Under the pieces are notes generated by a model, which did not search any database, was not told the DNA's origin, and was given only the letters and a program-made list of their open reading frames with translations. Below, piece by piece: positions 8,364 through 16,542 of a DNA stretch of 64,000 nucleotides. The first letter of the stretch is position 1; every line of letters starts with the position of its first letter. Position numbers and translations under genes: made by a program. Location of the stretch: NCBI RefSeq assembly GCF_042652785.1, contig NZ_JBHSHD010000003.1, positions 62,001-126,000 of the forward strand. The letters are read 5' to 3'. Source of the stretch: Dokdonella_A ginsengisoli. GTDB taxonomy: Bacteria; Pseudomonadota; Gammaproteobacteria; Xanthomonadales; Rhodanobacteraceae.

Positions 8364-8379
8364 CGGCCTTTCGAAAAGT

Positions 8380-8397
8380 GCGGCCAGGCCTGGCCGC
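8380..8397. repeat. 18-bp perfect palindrome after asparaginase-domain gene
   Basis: GCGGCCAGGCCTGGCCGC reads identically on both strands. It lacks a T-run, so it is a weak terminator or a chance GC palindrome. Confidence 0.35.
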
Positions 8398-8468
8398 GGG
8401 TGGATGGCGCGAAGGCTCCGCCCGGCCAAGGTTCAACGACTCGCGCGGTGCCACGATCGAGGGCGATC

Positions 8469-8503
8469 AAAAAAAACGGCGGCCGGATCGCTCCGGCCGC
8501 CGT
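8469..8503 (-). terminator. Rho-independent terminator of subtilase gene
   Basis: A 12-bp stem, ACGGCGGCCGGA (8476-8487) with TCCGGCCGCCGT (8492-8503), encloses a 4-nt loop. Read on the minus strand it is followed directly by a run of T. It lies 30 bp past the subtilase stop. Confidence 0.92.
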
Positions 8504-8533
8504 CGTTTCATCGCGTCCTGCGATGGCTTGCCG

Positions 8534-10885
8534 TCAAGGCGTGTAGCTCGGCGTCAGGGTGACGCCGGAGAACGTCGTGTAGGCGCGCACGCCGACGTAG
8601 TACGTCCCGGGCGTCGGCGCGGTCCACGAGCAGGTCTCGTTGTTGCCGGTCAGGTACGGACGGCAGGTGTAGCTCGAGGTCGACGGGGCGCCGCCGAGGC
8701 GGACGTACAGGTCCGCATCGCCCGTGCCGCCGCTGATCTTGATCGACAGGTTGCTCGCGCCGGAGGGCACCACCAGCGTGTAGGTCGGCGTCCAGTTGCC
8801 GCTGGTCGCGGACAGGCCGGTGACCGGCACGCCGTTGGTCAGCGCGGTGCCGCCACCGCCGCCGGCGGTGTAGCTGCCGGTCAGGCTGAGGCCGCTGAAC
8901 GTCGAGTACGCGTTCACCAGCACGTAGTAGGTGCCGGCCTGGGCCGTGGTGATGCTGCACGTCTCGCTGTTGCCCGAGTTCCACGAGCGGCAGTCGTAGC
9001 TCGCGGTGGTCGGTGCGGAACCGAACTTCACGTACAGGTCGCCGTCGCCGCTGCCGCCGGAGGTGACGAACTTCAGGTTCGTCGCGCCGGCCGGCACGCT
9101 CAGCGTGTAGGTCAGCGAATTGCCGGTCGTCGCGGTCAGGCCGGTGACGGCCACGCCGTTCTGCAGCACGTTGCCGCCACCGCCGCTGGAGACCGTCACC
9201 GACTGCGTCTTGGTGTTGGTCAGGCCGCCATTGTCGGTCACCGTCAGCGCGACGCTGTAGGTGCCGGCCGCGCCGTAGGTGTGGCTGGGGCTGGTCGCGG
9301 TCGAGGTGCCGCCGTCGCCGAAGTTCCACGAACGCGAGCTGATGCTGCCGTCGCTGTCGGTCGAGGAATCGGTGAAGTTCGCGGTCAGGCCGCTGGTCGT
9401 GAAGCTGAAGTTCGCGACCGGAGCGGCGTTGGAGCCGCCGCCGCTGACGGCGTCGAGCGTCTTCTTGGCGTCGATGATGCCGGCGCCGCAACCGCCCGAG
9501 CAGCTGCCCGGCAGCGGACGCGCGTTGGCGGTGATGTAGTTCTTCACCTGGTCCGGCGTCAGCGAGCCGTTCTTCGACAGCACCGCCGCCGCCAGCGCCG
9601 CCACGTGCGGCGAGGCCATCGAGGTGCCGGCGTAGTAGGCGTAGGTCTCGCTGCCCTGCGTCGTGGTACCGGAGTTCAGCGTGGACAGGATGTCCGCGGT
9701 GCCGCCGGTGCCCGCGCCGCCCGGCGCCGACACGACGATCGTGCTGCCGTAGTTGGAGTACGACGCGCGCGAACCGGCCTTGGTCGTGGCCGCAACCGAG
9801 ATCACGCCGCTGCAGTTCGCCGGCGAGGAGTTGGTCACGTTCTGGTTCTCGTTGCCGGCCGCGACCACGAACACCGAACCATTCGTGCGCGCGGTGTTGA
9901 TCGCCGCCTGGAACGAACCGCAGGCGCCGCCGCCGCCGAGGCTGAGGTTGAGCACGCGCGCCGGATTCGCGTTCGCCGGGATGCCGCTGACCGAGCCGCC
10001 CGACGCCCACACGATCGCGTCGACGATGTCGGACACCGAACCGCCGCACTTGCCGAGCACGCGCACCGGCACGACCTTCGCGCCGTAGGCCATGCTGGCC
10101 ACGCCCTTCGCATTGTTGGTCAGCGCGGCCACCGTGCCGGTCACGTGCGTGCCGTGCCAGCTCGAATCCGCGGCCGGATACGGAGAGCACTCGGTGCTGT
10201 TGTTCCAGTCGCCTTCGTCGTTCGGGTTCGAGTCGCGGCCGTTGCCGTCGCGCGCCGTCGCCGAGCTGCTGATGAAGTCGTAGCCGCCGACGATCTGCCC
10301 GGTCAGGTCGCTGTGCGGCGTGATGCCGGTGTCGATCACGGCGACGTTGATGCCGCTGCCGGTCGAAACGTCCCACGCGGCCGGCTGGTTCACGCCGCCG
10401 GTCGGATCGGTCAGGTCCCACTGGCTGCCGTAGTTGGTGTCGTTGGGGCTCAGCACCGCACGCATGACGCGGTCCGGCTCGACGTATTCGACCGACGGGT
10501 TCTTCGCGAACGCGACCATCACCTGGCGCGCGTTCTCCGCGTACGAGGCGAAGCGCTGCTTGTCACCCTTCACGGTGACGAGGTCGGCGCCGGTGGCCAG
10601 CACGCGCACGTGCTCGACCTGCAGGCCGGTCTCCGCCGCGACGCGGTCGAAGTCCGACTGCTTGGCGGCCTGCTGCAGGCGCGGCGCGCTGCCTTGCGCG
10701 TAGGTCACGATGTAGCTCTGGTACAGCACCTGCTCGGAAGCCGCGGCGAAGTTCGCGCGGTCCGCGTAGGTCTGCAGATCGGCCGCACTCACGATACCGG
10801 CGGCCTGGGCTGCCGAAAAATAGCCGGCAGCGAGAATGGCGCCCGCGAGCACGGAGCGCCGCATACGACTGTGCGAAAGGGTCAT
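8534..10885 (-). CDS. Secreted S8 subtilisin-like serine protease with PKD and two PPC domains
   Basis: An extracellular protease of about 783 residues. A signal peptide (residues 1-29, cleavage after AAQA) precedes a propeptide (to about 150). The peptidase S8 domain shows the triad Asp185 (VAVIDTG), His244 (WHGTHVTG) and Ser422 (GTSMASPH), with oxyanion Asn345 (AAGNEN). A PKD domain (about 488-567, SWNFGDGG) follows. Two pre-peptidase C-terminal domains close the protein (about 573-665 and 675-783), both with GDGDLYV/GDADLYV and an ETCS motif. The layout matches Xanthomonadales type II-secreted extracellular proteases, whose PPC domains are often removed on maturation. Start at 10885 is preferred over an upstream Met at 10936. 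Confidence 0.95.
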   Translation of the reverse strand: MTLSHSRMRRSVLAGAILAAGYFSAAQAAGIVSAADLQTYADRANFAAASEQVLYQSYIVTYAQGSAPRLQQAAKQSDFDRVAAETGLQVEHVRVLATGADLVTVKGDKQRFASYAENARQVMVAFAKNPSVEYVEPDRVMRAVLSPNDTNYGSQWDLTDPTGGVNQPAAWDVSTGSGINVAVIDTGITPHSDLTGQIVGGYDFISSSATARDGNGRDSNPNDEGDWNNSTECSPYPAADSSWHGTHVTGTVAALTNNAKGVASMAYGAKVVPVRVLGKCGGSVSDIVDAIVWASGGSVSGIPANANPARVLNLSLGGGGACGSFQAAINTARTNGSVFVVAAGNENQNVTNSSPANCSGVISVAATTKAGSRASYSNYGSTIVVSAPGGAGTGGTADILSTLNSGTTTQGSETYAYYAGTSMASPHVAALAAAVLSKNGSLTPDQVKNYITANARPLPGSCSGGCGAGIIDAKKTLDAVSGGGSNAAPVANFSFTTSGLTANFTDSSTDSDGSISSRSWNFGDGGTSTATSPSHTYGAAGTYSVALTVTDNGGLTNTKTQSVTVSSGGGGNVLQNGVAVTGLTATTGNSLTYTLSVPAGATNLKFVTSGGSGDGDLYVKFGSAPTTASYDCRSWNSGNSETCSITTAQAGTYYVLVNAYSTFSGLSLTGSYTAGGGGGTALTNGVPVTGLSATSGNWTPTYTLVVPSGASNLSIKISGGTGDADLYVRLGGAPSTSSYTCRPYLTGNNETCSWTAPTPGTYYVGVRAYTTFSGVTLTPSYTP

Positions 10886-11226
10886 CACTGGTTGTATCCC
10901 CAAGCGTTGGAGTGGACGAAGCCGCCGTACGAGCACGACGGCCGTTCTGCGAATTCCTTCCGCCCCGCGGTCGCGTCCACCTCGGCTTCGGTCTTCCTCT
11001 CACAGTCCGCCGCCAGGCTTTGCTGCGACGGTGTCGCGCATCGCTGCCCGACACCGCGGTACCGGCGCTCCGCAATCCACACAGCCGCGGGGCGCGGCCC
11101 GACGCTAGCACCGTACCCGGCCGTATGCCATGAACGGCCGCACATAAATGACGAATGGCATTTGCAAAATCTGAACAAATCAGATCGGCGGGAAACCCGC
11201 CCGGCGGCCTTCCGGCGAGGCGCCCT
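10886..11226. promoter_or_regulatory. Long upstream region of subtilase gene
   Basis: This 341-bp gap contains no supported gene. An AT-rich patch at about 11145-11185, unusual for this genome, contains a perfect inverted repeat ATCTGA-N5-TCAGAT (11169-11185). It is the likeliest place for the protease promoter and a regulator site. No boxes are confidently assigned. Confidence 0.45.
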
Positions 11227-11643
11227 TCAGCGGTCCGCGAGCGTACGCACCGGCCTGGGCCGGCGCAGCCACAGCACGAACGTGAGCAGCAGCAGGCCCG
11301 GCGGGGCCCAGTACATCGTCTTGATCCAGCGGTGCTGGTTGTTCCAGGCCGGTCCCAGGACCAGGTCCATCGCGACCGTCTTGTCCTCGCCGATGCGGTC
11401 GAAGCTTTCGGACAGGGCCGCGGTCAGGCGCGAACGGCCCAGGCTCTGCAGGAGCGGCACCGCCTCGTCGAGCGGCGCGCCGAGCGCGATGTAGGTGGCC
11501 GCCAGCGGTGCTTCGCGGCGCGCCGATCCGGCGATCGACGCACCGACCTCGTCCAGCACCGGCACGGCGCCCCACACGACGAGGTCGTAGAGCAGCGCGA
11601 TCAGAAACAGCGACAGCGAGAACAGGTGCAGACGGCGTCTCAT
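11227..11643 (-). CDS. Hypothetical membrane protein
   Basis: A 138-residue protein with hydrophobic segments near residues 7-27 and 110-127, bounding a soluble loop of about 80 residues. The C terminus is basic (RRPRPVRTLADR). No family is recognised. It lies upstream of the subtilase gene on the same strand, but a 341-bp gap argues against co-transcription. A signal-anchor topology with the loop in the periplasm is inferred. Confidence 0.7.
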   Translation of the reverse strand: MRRRLHLFSLSLFLIALLYDLVVWGAVPVLDEVGASIAGSARREAPLAATYIALGAPLDEAVPLLQSLGRSRLTAALSESFDRIGEDKTVAMDLVLGPAWNNQHRWIKTMYWAPPGLLLLTFVLWLRRPRPVRTLADR

Positions 11644-11669
11644 GAGCCCTCCCCGATCCGCCCATGCTA

Positions 11670-11710
11670 GAACGAAACGCGCCCGCCGGAATGACGGCGC
11701 GTTCTCGTTC
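11670..11710. terminator. Hairpin downstream of sufT
   Basis: GAACGAAACGCGCC (11670-11683) pairs with GGCGCGTTCTCGTTC (11696-11710) with one bulge. It sits between the minus-strand sufT stop and the next minus-strand gene. No strong T-run follows. Confidence 0.45.
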
Positions 11711-11719
11711 GGCGCGTGC

Positions 11720-12277
11720 TCAGTACATCATGCCGGTTTCCAGCCGCGCGGCTTCCGACATCATGGTCTGGTTCCACGGCGGGTCGAACACCAGGTCGAC
11801 GTCGGCCTCGGCCACCGTCGGGATCATCTCCAGCTTGGTGCGCACGTCGTCGACGAGGATGTCGCCCATGCCGCAGCCGGGCGCGGTCAGGGTCATGCGC
11901 ACGTTGACCTTGCGGCGGCCGTCGTCCAGGCGCTCCAGGTCGCAGTCGTAGACCAGGCCCAGCTCGACGATGTTGATCGGGATTTCCGGATCGAAGCAGG
12001 TGCGCAGCTGCTGCCACACCAGTTTCTCGACCTCGGCGTCGCCGGCGTCCTCCGGCAGCTCCAGCGCGGCCGGCGGCTCCTTGCCGAGCGCGTCCGCGTC
12101 GGAGCCCTGGATGCGGAACAGGTTGCCGTCGACGTACACGGTGAAGCTGCCGCCGAGCGCCTGCGTGATGTAGCCGACCTGTCCGGCGGGCAGGGTCACG
12201 GCCTCGCCCTGCGGCACCATCACGGCGGCGCAGTCGCGCTCGAGGCGGATCGGTTCGGATGTCTGGCTGTAACCCAT
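11720..12277 (-). CDS. sufT: SufT, Fe-S cluster maturation protein
   Basis: Cytoplasmic MIP18/DUF59-domain protein assisting iron-sulfur cluster assembly or transfer. The 185 residues fit the long SufT form: an N-terminal extension (residues 1-75) ending in a beta-rich segment, then the DUF59 domain (about 80-175). Motifs are DPEIPINIVELGLVYD, MTLTAPGCGMGD (with the conserved Cys) and the C-terminal DPPWNQTMMSEAARLETGMM. It is usually found with suf genes, but none is adjacent here. Confidence 0.93.
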   Translation of the reverse strand: MGYSQTSEPIRLERDCAAVMVPQGEAVTLPAGQVGYITQALGGSFTVYVDGNLFRIQGSDADALGKEPPAALELPEDAGDAEVEKLVWQQLRTCFDPEIPINIVELGLVYDCDLERLDDGRRKVNVRMTLTAPGCGMGDILVDDVRTKLEMIPTVAEADVDLVFDPPWNQTMMSEAARLETGMMY

Positions 12278-12395
12278 GGTTCTCCGTGGTCGGCCGCGGT
12301 GCGCAATCGGCCGCGCATTATGCCGGCGGCGGCAGGCCGGCGCTCAGGCTTCTTCGAAATCGGGGCGACCGCGGGCCGCTTCAATGCGCCGTCGT

Positions 12396-13835
12396 TCAGC
12401 GCAGGCCGATTTCCTGCAGGCACTTGCCGAACAGCTTCATCGCCGCCTCGATGTCGGCCGGCGGCAGGCTGGCGTAGCCGAGCACCAGGCCCGGGCGCGC
12501 CGGTGGCTTCATGCAGTACGGCGCCACCGTGTACAGGCCCAGGCCGCGCTCGCGCGCGTGTGCGACCAGGCGCTCGCAGTCGCCGTGGTTGGCGCGCGTC
12601 AGCCACGCGGTCAGGTGCATGCCGGCATTGGAGTCGACGACCTCGACGGTGTCGCCGGCGTGCTTCGCCAGCCCGTTCAGCATCGCCGCGCGGCGCGCCC
12701 GCAGCGCCAGCGCGGCGCGGCGCAGGTGGCGCTCGAAGCCGCCGCTGCTCATCAGGTGCGCGAGCGCGGCCTGCTCGAGCGAGTTGTTGCCGCGGTCCTC
12801 CAGCCACTTGGCCGCGACGAAGGCGTCGCGCAACGCCGCCGGCAGCACCATGTAGCCGAGCCGCAGCGCCGGAAACAGCGCCTTGGAGAAGCTGCCGATG
12901 TAGATCACGCGGCCGTCGCGGTCGAGCGACTTCAGCGCCGCGAGCGGGCGGCCGCCGTAGCGGAACTCGCCGTCGTAGTCGTCCTCGATCAGCCACGCGC
13001 GCTGCGCGGCGGCCCAGTCGAGCAGCTCGACGCGACGCGCGAGCGGCAGCAGCGCGCCGGTCGGGAACTGATGCGAAGGCGTCACCACCGCCAGCCGCGC
13101 GCTCGCCGGCAGCGCCGCCGGCACCAGACCGTCGGCGTCGACGCGGCAGCCGCGCGCGTGCGCGCCGTGCGTGGTGAAGGCCTGGCGCGCGCCGCGGTAG
13201 TGCGGGTCCTCCAGCACCACGGCGTCGCCGGGCTCGAGCAGCACGCGCGCGGCCAGCGAGAACGCCTGCTGCGTGCCGGACACGATCAGCACGTCCTCGG
13301 CGGCGGTCGGCACGCCGCGCCGGCGCGACAGGTAGTCGCAGATCTGCTCGCGCAGCGCAGGCAGGCCCTGCGCGTCGGGATAGTCGAACTCGGCGTGCTC
13401 GGCGGCGCGACTGACCTCGCGCCGCCAGACGCTGGCCAGCAGCGGATTCACCAGCGGCAGGCCGTACTGCAGGTTGTAGCGCAGGTCCAGATGCTGGCGG
13501 CCGGGAATGCGCCGACCGTCGGTGTGCGTCAGCGCGCGGCGCGCGAACGCCGACAGCGGTGCGATCAGCACGTTGGAGGCACGCCGCGGCGGCGCGGCGC
13601 TGCCGACGTTGGCGACGAAGCTGCCCGAACCCACGCGCCCGAGCAGGAAGCCCTCCGCCTGCAGCTGTTCGTAGGCGGCGAGCACGGTGTTGCGCGAGAG
13701 ATCGAGTTCGCGCGCGAGCGAGCGGCTCGCCGGCAGGCGCGCGCCGGCGGCGATGCGCCCGTCGAGGATCGCGCCCTTCAGCGCGCGGATGAGCTGTGCG
13801 TAGCGGGCGCCCTGGCCGTCCAGGTCGAGGTACAT
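12396..13835 (-). CDS. MocR/PdxR-type regulator (GntR HTH plus aminotransferase domain)
   Basis: A PLP-dependent transcription factor of 479 residues. The N-terminal GntR winged helix (residues 5-75) has RLPASRSLARELDLSRNTV. The C-terminal fold-type I aminotransferase-like domain (about 110-479) has SGTQQAFSLA, EDDYDGEFRY and the PLP-lysine region YIGSFSKALFP. The start at 13835 is preferred (GGGG about 8 nt upstream); a Met at 13847 is possible. It is divergent from an FMN-oxidase-family gene, a frequent partner of MocR proteins. Control of vitamin B6 or amine metabolism is inferred from this pairing. Confidence 0.92.
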   Translation of the reverse strand: MYLDLDGQGARYAQLIRALKGAILDGRIAAGARLPASRSLARELDLSRNTVLAAYEQLQAEGFLLGRVGSGSFVANVGSAAPPRRASNVLIAPLSAFARRALTHTDGRRIPGRQHLDLRYNLQYGLPLVNPLLASVWRREVSRAAEHAEFDYPDAQGLPALREQICDYLSRRRGVPTAAEDVLIVSGTQQAFSLAARVLLEPGDAVVLEDPHYRGARQAFTTHGAHARGCRVDADGLVPAALPASARLAVVTPSHQFPTGALLPLARRVELLDWAAAQRAWLIEDDYDGEFRYGGRPLAALKSLDRDGRVIYIGSFSKALFPALRLGYMVLPAALRDAFVAAKWLEDRGNNSLEQAALAHLMSSGGFERHLRRAALALRARRAAMLNGLAKHAGDTVEVVDSNAGMHLTAWLTRANHGDCERLVAHARERGLGLYTVAPYCMKPPARPGLVLGYASLPPADIEAAMKLFGKCLQEIGLR

Positions 13836-13999
13836 GATTGGCCCCATCGATGAGCGGGATCTTGGAACTACATGGTACCAATAAGCGGAGCTACGGTAGG
13901 CCACCTTCCGCCACGGAACGCCCATGCCGATCCGCATCGACCTTCGCCGGGCCGTCGAACGCCCTGCTCCCTCCGGCCTCAACCTCGGGATGGCTGCGC
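13836..13999. promoter_or_regulatory. Divergent MocR/oxidase control region
   Basis: The 164-bp intergenic region contains the palindrome TGGTACCA (13873-13880). Two similar words, ACTACATGGTACC and GCTACGGTAGGCC, are in direct order about 20 bp apart. MocR dimers commonly bind direct repeats in such positions. Promoter boxes are not assigned. Confidence 0.5.
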
Positions 14000-14671
14000 A
14001 TGCAGGCTGAAACCGCGATGCGCACGCCAGCCCGCCACCGCGTCCAGCGCACCAGGCAGCGCGCCAGCTACGAGCGCGAGGCGATCCACGCGATCCTCGA
14101 CGCCGGCATGCTCGCGCACGTCGGCTTCTGCATCGACGCGCAGCCTTTCGTCATCCCGATGCTGTACGCGCGCGACGGCGACGCCGTGCTGCTGCACGGC
14201 TCGATCGCCAGCCGGCTGATGCACCGGCTCGGCGAAGGCATCCCCGCCTGCCTGAGCGTGACACACGTGGACGGGCTCGTGCTCGCGCGCTCGCACTTCC
14301 ATCACTCGGTCAACTACCGCTCGGTGGTCGCGTTCGGCCGCGCCACGCTCGTCGAGGACCCCGTGCACAAGGCCGCTGCGCTGGCGCACTTCGTCGACGC
14401 GCTGATCCCCGGCCGCGCCGCCGAGTCGCGCCCCGCCGACCGCAACGAACTCGCCGCGACGCGCGTGCTGCGCCTGGAGATCGAGGACGCCAGCGCGAAG
14501 GTACGCGACGGCGGTGTGAAGGAGGATGCGGCCGATCTCGCCCTGCCGTACTGGGCCGGCGTGGTGCCGATCCGCACGCAGCACGCCGCGGCCCAGCCGG
14601 ATGCATCGGCGGGCGACATGGGCCTGCCCGCCTCGGTGCTCGCCCTGCTCGCGCAAGGAGCACGCGCATGA
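14000..14671 (+). CDS. Pyridoxamine 5'-phosphate oxidase-family FMN-binding protein
   Basis: A split-barrel flavin-binding protein of about 223 residues. The region RQRASYEREAIHAILDAGMLAHVGFCIDAQPFVIPMLY is typical of the Pyridox_ox_2 branch and is followed by LLHGSIASRLMHRL and ARSHFHHSVNYRSVVAFG. It is not a true PdxH. Start at 14000 has GGGATGG 6 nt upstream; Met at 14018 is an alternative. It is divergent from a MocR regulator and overlaps the GNAT gene by 4 nt (ATGA), so the pair forms a small operon likely under that regulator. Confidence 0.88.
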   Translation: MQAETAMRTPARHRVQRTRQRASYEREAIHAILDAGMLAHVGFCIDAQPFVIPMLYARDGDAVLLHGSIASRLMHRLGEGIPACLSVTHVDGLVLARSHFHHSVNYRSVVAFGRATLVEDPVHKAAALAHFVDALIPGRAAESRPADRNELAATRVLRLEIEDASAKVRDGGVKEDAADLALPYWAGVVPIRTQHAAAQPDASAGDMGLPASVLALLAQGARA

Positions 14672-15156
14672 GCCGCCATCCGCACACGAAAACAACCGAC
14701 GTAGCGGCGCTGCGCATCGTCGACGTCAACGACGCGTCGGGATCGGTGCGCGAGCCCGAATGGCTGGCGAAATCCGAAGCGGTCCACCGGCAGCTGCGCC
14801 CGCATCTGCCGTCCGACTACGAAGGCAAGATGCTTCGCGTGTTCGCCGGCGGCGGCCGCCTGTGCGCCGCCGTGCGCGACGGCGTGGTCGTCGGCGTCGC
14901 GGTGTACCGCATCCACGAGAACACGTTCGACGGCAAGCACATGTACGTCGACGACCTCGTCACTGACGAGGCGCGGCGATCGGAAGGCGTCGGCGAGATC
15001 TTGCTCGACCACCTGCAGAAACTCGCACGCGACGCGGGCTGCCAGGCGTTCACGCTCGACTCCGGCACGCAGCGCCAGCGCGCGCACCGCTTCTACTTCC
15101 GCCACGGCCTGACCATCGTCGGCTTCCACTTTTCCAGGCCGATGTCCGAACGTTAG
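14668..15156 (+). CDS. GNAT-family N-acetyltransferase
   Basis: A 162-residue acetyltransferase using acetyl-CoA. The acetyl-CoA motif is YVDDLVTDEARRSEGVGEIL (about residues 92-111), which includes the R-x-x-G-x-G-like RRSEGVG. A C-terminal HRFYFRHGLTIVGFHF strand is typical of the fold. Substrate is unknown. It is translationally coupled to the FMN-oxidase gene (ATGA at 14668-14671), which suggests a shared pathway. Confidence 0.88.
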   Translation: MSRHPHTKTTDVAALRIVDVNDASGSVREPEWLAKSEAVHRQLRPHLPSDYEGKMLRVFAGGGRLCAAVRDGVVVGVAVYRIHENTFDGKHMYVDDLVTDEARRSEGVGEILLDHLQKLARDAGCQAFTLDSGTQRQRAHRFYFRHGLTIVGFHFSRPMSER

Positions 15157-15192
15157 CCACGTGCGGAAATCCCACATCGACGAGGCCATCCG

Positions 15193-16023
15193 ATGAAGCT
15201 GGATTCCGCCGACAAGGCCGAACGCTTCGCCGCCCTGCACGGGCAGCCGCGCGCCTTCGTCATCGCCAACGCCTGGGACGCCGGTTCCGCGCGCCTGCTC
15301 GCCGGACTGGGTTTCGACGCGCTGGCAACCTCGAGCGGCGCCAGCGCCGCGGTGCTCGGCCGCCGCGACGGCCGCATCACGCGCGAGGATTCGCTGGCGC
15401 TGGTACGCGCCGTCGTCGAGGCGACCGCACTGCCGGTGTCGGCTGACCTGGAGAACGGTTTCGGCCCGTCCACGCAGACCGTCACCGAGACGATCCGCAT
15501 GGCGGCCGAAGCCGGGCTCGTCGGCGGCTCGATCGAGGACTTCAGCGGCGACAAGGAACAGCCGATCTACGACCTCGGCCACGCGGCAGAGCGCATCGCG
15601 GCCGCTGCCGAGGCCGCCCGCGCGCTGCCGTTCCGCTTCACGCTGACCGCGCGCGCCGAGAACTTCCTGCACGGCCGCGCCGATCTGGACGACACCATCC
15701 GCCGCCTGCAGGCCTACGAGCGCGCCGGCGCCGACGTGCTGTTCGCGCCGGGCCTGCCGGATCTGCCATCCGTGCGCGCGGTCTGCGCCGCGCTGTCCCG
15801 GCCGGTGAACTTCATGGCCGGCATCCGCGGCCGCTCGTTCGACCTCGCCGCACTGGAGGCTGCCGGCGTGCGGCGCGTGAGCCTGGCGACCTCGCTCTAC
15901 CGCGCCGCGATGACTGGCCTGCTCGAAGCGGCGCGCGAGGTGCGCGAGAACGGCCGCTTCGGCTATCTCGACCGCAGCCTCACGACGGCGGAACTGAACG
16001 CGTTCCTGCGCGAGGAGCGCTGA
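15193..16023 (+). CDS. Isocitrate lyase/PEP mutase-family protein
   Basis: A TIM-barrel C-C or P-C bond lyase of 276 residues. Motifs are NAWDAGSARLL (residues 27-37), TSSGASAAVLGRRDG, VSADLENGFG (metal-binding Asp/Glu) and SIEDFSGD. The C-terminal half has TARAENFLHGRADLDDTIRR. This branch is often annotated oxaloacetate decarboxylase-like or carboxyvinyl-phosphonate mutase-like. The loop Cys of isocitrate lyase (KKCGH) is absent, so isocitrate lyase activity is unlikely. It follows the oxidase-GNAT pair by 36 nt and may share its transcript. Confidence 0.88.
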   Translation: MKLDSADKAERFAALHGQPRAFVIANAWDAGSARLLAGLGFDALATSSGASAAVLGRRDGRITREDSLALVRAVVEATALPVSADLENGFGPSTQTVTETIRMAAEAGLVGGSIEDFSGDKEQPIYDLGHAAERIAAAAEAARALPFRFTLTARAENFLHGRADLDDTIRRLQAYERAGADVLFAPGLPDLPSVRAVCAALSRPVNFMAGIRGRSFDLAALEAAGVRRVSLATSLYRAAMTGLLEAAREVRENGRFGYLDRSLTTAELNAFLREER

Positions 16024-16104
16024 CGCGCCGCGACGCACGACGAATCCGCGGCGCGCCGCTATCATCGGTCGTTTCGCGCCAGGGGTCGGCGCCGGATCGA
16101 CACG

Positions 16105-16542
16105 ATGAATGCAGCATCCGCCACGCCACGCCTGTTCGGCCTCGCCGTCGCCCTGATGTACGCCCTGGCGGGCGGAGCGATCTGGTGCCTGCTCTCGCTG
16201 TACTCGCGCGGCGATCTGGCCGGCTTCTCGTTCCTCGTCGCGCTGGCCGTGGTCTGGCAGCTGCGCGGCAACGGCTACGCCGGCCGCTGGTCCGGCGCGC
16301 TGATCGCCGCGTTCTGCGTGGCGCTGGCGTCGGCGTACTCGTTCTACCTGCAGGCCGTCGCGCAGGTCGCGGCGATGCTCGGCCTGCCGATGCGCGCGGC
16401 GCTGCTGCAGATGGAGCCGGGCATGGCGCTGGCGATCGCGCGGGCGAACTTCAGCGGCTGGAGCGCCGTCGTGGTGATCCTCGCCGTGCTCTTCGCCGCC
16501 GGCGCCACCGGGTTCACGCCGGCGCGCGACCGCGCCGCGTAG
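16105..16542 (+). CDS. Hypothetical four-helix membrane protein
   Basis: A 145-residue protein with four hydrophobic segments: residues 10-32, 38-55, 64-88 and 115-135. The N terminus is short and cytoplasmic. A TATCAT box about 35 bp upstream may be its -10 element. No family is recognised. Its 3' end overlaps the end of the convergent LysR gene by 29 bp. Confidence 0.72.
   Translation: MNAASATPRLFGLAVALMYALAGGAIWCLLSLYSRGDLAGFSFLVALAVVWQLRGNGYAGRWSGALIAAFCVALASAYSFYLQAVAQVAAMLGLPMRAALLQMEPGMALAIARANFSGWSAVVVILAVLFAAGATGFTPARDRAA

Noticed and set aside
8378..11494. A 1038-residue plus-strand open frame antisense to the subtilase gene
   Set aside because: It is composed almost wholly of Arg, Ala, Gly and His with no family motif, as expected of a shadow frame in GC-rich DNA. 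The opposite strand has an intact subtilase with catalytic triad and terminator.
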